A DNA stretch of 36,347 bases. Origin: JBFKAV01 sp041621405. Its GTDB lineage: Bacteria; Pseudomonadota; Alphaproteobacteria; Rhodobacterales; Rhodobacteraceae. This document shows positions 34,064-36,347 of this stretch, in pieces (position 1 is the stretch's first letter; each line of letters opens with the position of its first letter). The notes under the pieces are model-generated. The model saw nothing but the letters and a program-made list of their open reading frames with translations. It was not told the DNA's origin and ran no database searches. Made by a program: the position numbers and the translations under genes. The stretch is from contig JBFKAV010000016.1 of assembly GCA_041621405.1 (NCBI GenBank), positions 1 to 36,347 of the forward strand. The letters are read 5' to 3'.

Positions 34064-35132
34064 AATACGACTGGAAAAGCTCCGGCACAGCTATCTGCCA
34101 GCCCCGTCGGGTCCCGAGGACTACGCCCTCACGGAGGTCGATCTGGAGTGGATGGATGGTGGAGCCTACGCGCTTCTTGGTCCGTCGGGCTGCGGGAAAT
34201 CCACCCTTCTCAACATCATCTCGGGGCTTCTCACACCGAGCGAGGGGCGCGTGCTCTTCGGCGAGACGGACGTCACCACGCTGCCGCCAGATCAGCGCAA
34301 CATCGCGCAGGTGTTCCAGTTCCCGGTGATCTACGACACCATGACGGTGTACGACAATCTTGCGTTTCCACTGCGCAACCGGCGCGTGGACCCCGCGCGT
34401 GTAGACGCACGGGTTCGCGAAATAGCCGCGATGCTCGAACTCGAGGATTGGCTTGCGACAAGAGCCGCAAACCTCACCCCCGACAACAAGCAGAAGATCT
34501 CGATGGGTCGGGGCCTCGTTCGGGACGACGTGAACGTCATCATGTTCGACGAGCCACTGACGGTGATCGATCCCGAACTGAAGTGGAAGCTCCGCTCAAA
34601 GCTGAAGGAGCTGCACCAGGCGATCGGCGTCACGATGATCTACGTCACCCACGACCAGACCGAGGCGCTGACGTTCGCCGACCAGGTGGTCGTGATGCAG
34701 GACGGCGTGATCGTGCAGATCGGATCGCCGGTGGACCTCTTCGACCGGCCGAAGCATACCTTCGTCGGGCATTTCATCGGGTCGCCGGGGATGAACATCC
34801 TGCCCTGTGAAGTCGTCGACGGCGGTGTGCTGTTCCACGGCCAGCACGTCAGGCTGGAGGGCCCGATCACCCGCACCGGCAAGCGGACGGAGATCGGCGT
34901 CCGCCCCGAGTACGTGCGCCTTACGGAGACCGGAATCCCCGCGATCGTGCGAAAGGCGGCAGACATCGGACGGCATACGGTCGTCGAGGCGATGGTCGGC
35001 GCAACGCCGGTGAGCGCGATCCTTGACGATCGGGCGCCGGAGCTCGGCGTCGAAGTGCACCTGAGCTTCGAGCCGAGCCAAACGCGCATGTACGCGGACG
35101 GCTGGATTGCGACCGCCGGAGAACGTCCATGA
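34056..35132 (+). CDS. glpT: GlpT-like ABC ATPase, H-loop intact, signature degenerate
   Basis: A 358-residue ATPase, partner of the preceding one. Not the glycerol-3-phosphate antiporter that has the same name. Walker A GPSGCGKST (42-50), Q-loop Gln88 (QVFQFPVIYD), Walker B VIMFDEP (161-167) and H-loop YVTHDQTEA (His199) are all canonical. The signature is LTPDNKQKISMGRG (140-153) in place of LSGGQQQR: both glycines and the glutamine are missing. The C-terminal regulatory part begins near 235. Start 34056 was chosen as the first ATG giving a typical beginning (MARIRLEKLRHSY); it overlaps the glpS end, and the stop overlaps glpP (ATGA). Confidence 0.85.
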
Positions 35133-35989
35133 AAACCGAAAACCAACGCGGGTGGCTGTTCGTCCTGCCGGTCCTCCTTCTCGTTGCGTTCAACGCCCTC
35201 GTTCCCCTGATGACGGTCGTCAACTACTCGGTCCAGGAGACCTTCGGGAACAACCAGTTCTTCTGGCACGGAGTCGGCTGGTTCGAGGACATCCTGAGAT
35301 CCGATCGCTTTCAGGCCGCCCTGGGGCGCCAGCTCTTCTTCACCGCGACGATCCTGGCTATCGAGATTCCGTTGGGCGTGGCGATCGCCCTGGCAATGCC
35401 GCGAAAAGGCATCTGGGTTTCGGTTTGCCTCGTCCTGATGGCGCTGCCGCTTCTGATCCCATGGAACGTCGTGGGCGCGATGTGGAACATCTTCACGCTC
35501 CCCGACATCGGTCTGCTGGGCTACGCGCTGAACAATACTCTCGGCATTGAGTACAACATGACGCAAAGCCCGGTTGCGGCATGGATCACCGTAATCGTCA
35601 TGGATGTCTGGCACTGGACGTCGCTTGTCGTTCTGCTCGCCTATGTGGGTCTCATCTCGATCCCCGAGGCGTATTACCAGGCCGCCAAGATCGACGGCGC
35701 GACGAACTGGGCGGTCTTCCGCTACATCCAGCTGCCAAAGATGAAGCGCGTCCTGACGATCGCGGTCCTTCTGCGGTTCATGGATAGCTTCAACATCTAC
35801 ACGGAACCCTTCGTGCTGACCGGCGGAGGGCCCGGGAACTCGACGTCGCTGTTGTCCATCGACCTGGTGAAGGTTGCATTGGGGCAGTTCGACCTCGGAC
35901 CGGCGGCAGCGATGAGCCTGGTCTACTTTGCCATCACGCTCGCCGTGTCGTGGCTTTTCTACACCCTGATGACGAGGGACGAGCAATGA
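35129..35989 (+). CDS. glpP: GlpP-like ABC permease
   Basis: Inner-membrane permease of 286 residues, MalF-type, six membrane helices (about 9-30, 66-90, 97-120, 150-175, 207-225, 255-280). The EAA loop that contacts the ATPase is SIPEAYYQAAKIDGATNWAV, followed by FRYIQLPKMKRVL. It overlaps the upstream ATPase gene by four bases and the next permease gene by four (ATGA), so the operon is tightly coupled. Confidence 0.85.
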   Translation: MKTENQRGWLFVLPVLLLVAFNALVPLMTVVNYSVQETFGNNQFFWHGVGWFEDILRSDRFQAALGRQLFFTATILAIEIPLGVAIALAMPRKGIWVSVCLVLMALPLLIPWNVVGAMWNIFTLPDIGLLGYALNNTLGIEYNMTQSPVAAWITVIVMDVWHWTSLVVLLAYVGLISIPEAYYQAAKIDGATNWAVFRYIQLPKMKRVLTIAVLLRFMDSFNIYTEPFVLTGGGPGNSTSLLSIDLVKVALGQFDLGPAAAMSLVYFAITLAVSWLFYTLMTRDEQ

Positions 35990-36347
35990 GAGCGAGAAGC
36001 ATTGTCCCCCTGATATACATCCTGCTCCTGATGTTGCCGATCTATTGGCTGGTTGCGATGAGCTTCAAGACGACGAATGAAATTCTAGGAGGCTTCTCGC
36101 TCTTTCCGCAGGAATGGACACTCGGCAACTACCGTACGATCTTCACGGATCCGACCTGGTACTGGGGATACATAAACTCGATCATCTATGTGTCGCTCAA
36201 TACGGCCATCTCCCTCCTTGCGGCGCTGCCGGCGGCCTATGCGTTTTCCCGATACCGGTTTCTGGGCGACAAGCATCTGTTCTTCTGGCTGCTCACAAAC
36301 CGCATGGCGCCCGCGGCGGTATTCGCGCTTCCCTTCTTTCAGCTCTA
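35986..36347 (+). CDS. glpQ: GlpQ-like ABC permease (3' end cut by window edge)
   Basis: The second permease, MalG-type; 120 residues are visible before the edge. It begins MRARSIVPLIYILLLMLPIY and has the first membrane helix at 6-25, then SFKTTNEILGGFSLFPQEWT and NYRTIFTDPTWYWGYINSII, typical of this family, and LTNRMAPAAVFALPFFQL at the edge. The name means the permease of the glycerol ABC system, not the phosphodiesterase of the same name. Codon choice includes ATA, CTA and ACA, which the flagellar genes avoid. Confidence 0.85.
   Translation, partial: MRARSIVPLIYILLLMLPIYWLVAMSFKTTNEILGGFSLFPQEWTLGNYRTIFTDPTWYWGYINSIIYVSLNTAISLLAALPAAYAFSRYRFLGDKHLFFWLLTNRMAPAAVFALPFFQL

Overview
The window is a high-GC alphaproteobacterial chromosome segment, most likely from the order Rhodobacterales (Roseobacter/Rhodobacter-type). 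The evidence is the gene content and order of the flagellar cluster, the use of an SLT-type lytic transglycosylase beside flhA, a MotE-like protein with MotA, and CtrA-like sites in front of the flagellar transcription units. No rRNA operon, insertion sequence, integrase or CRISPR array was seen.

Layout. (1) 1-26595 is a dense flagellar cluster of five transcription blocks. fliI (cut by the left edge) runs leftwards. flgB-flgC-fliE-fliQ-flgF-flgG-flgA-flgH-(second FliL-like gene) runs rightwards to 5966. A long leftward block goes from fliL at 16796 through a DUF6468-like gene, a motE-like gene, motA, a large AMIN-like/helical-repeat gene of unknown function, an SLT transglycosylase gene, flhA, fliR, flhB and a small coiled-coil gene to 6066. 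fliF-fliH-fliN-fliP runs rightwards (16918-20247). motB, then flgE-flgK-flgL-flgI, run leftwards (26595-20730). Together these cover most of the export gate, MS ring, rod, P and L rings, hook, hook-filament junction and stator. fliG, fliM, fliC, flgD and fliK are not in the window. (2) 26687-30600 is a leftward pqiA1-pqiA2-pqiB-pqiC operon (MCE-family lipid transport across the envelope), with PqiA split into two genes. (3) 30601-31120 is a junction. It holds a factor-independent terminator and exactly the 3' half of a tRNA gene, starting at the anticodon loop, with no matching 5' half. (4) 31121-36347 is a rightward ABC transporter operon of the glycerol (GlpSTPQV) type: binding protein, two different ATPases, and two permeases, the last cut by the right edge.

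How it works together. The export gate (FlhA, FlhB, FliP, FliQ, FliR) with FliH/FliI would export the rod and hook proteins; FliF and FliN form part of the basal body, MotA/MotB the stator. The unknown 865-residue secreted protein is translationally coupled to motA, so it is the best candidate for a new motor component. The four intergenic regions from which the flagellar blocks start each contain a TTAA-N7-TTAA (CtrA-type) sequence with one mismatch, which suggests one shared regulator.

The most interesting points are the motA-coupled AMIN-like protein, the CtrA-like set, the asymmetric pair of ABC ATPases (one lost the H-loop histidine, the other the LSGGQ signature), the FlhB cleavage-site variant NPMH, the second FliL-like protein and the tRNA half marking a probable old integration or rearrangement junction. 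All calls come from reading the sequence; no database search was run.
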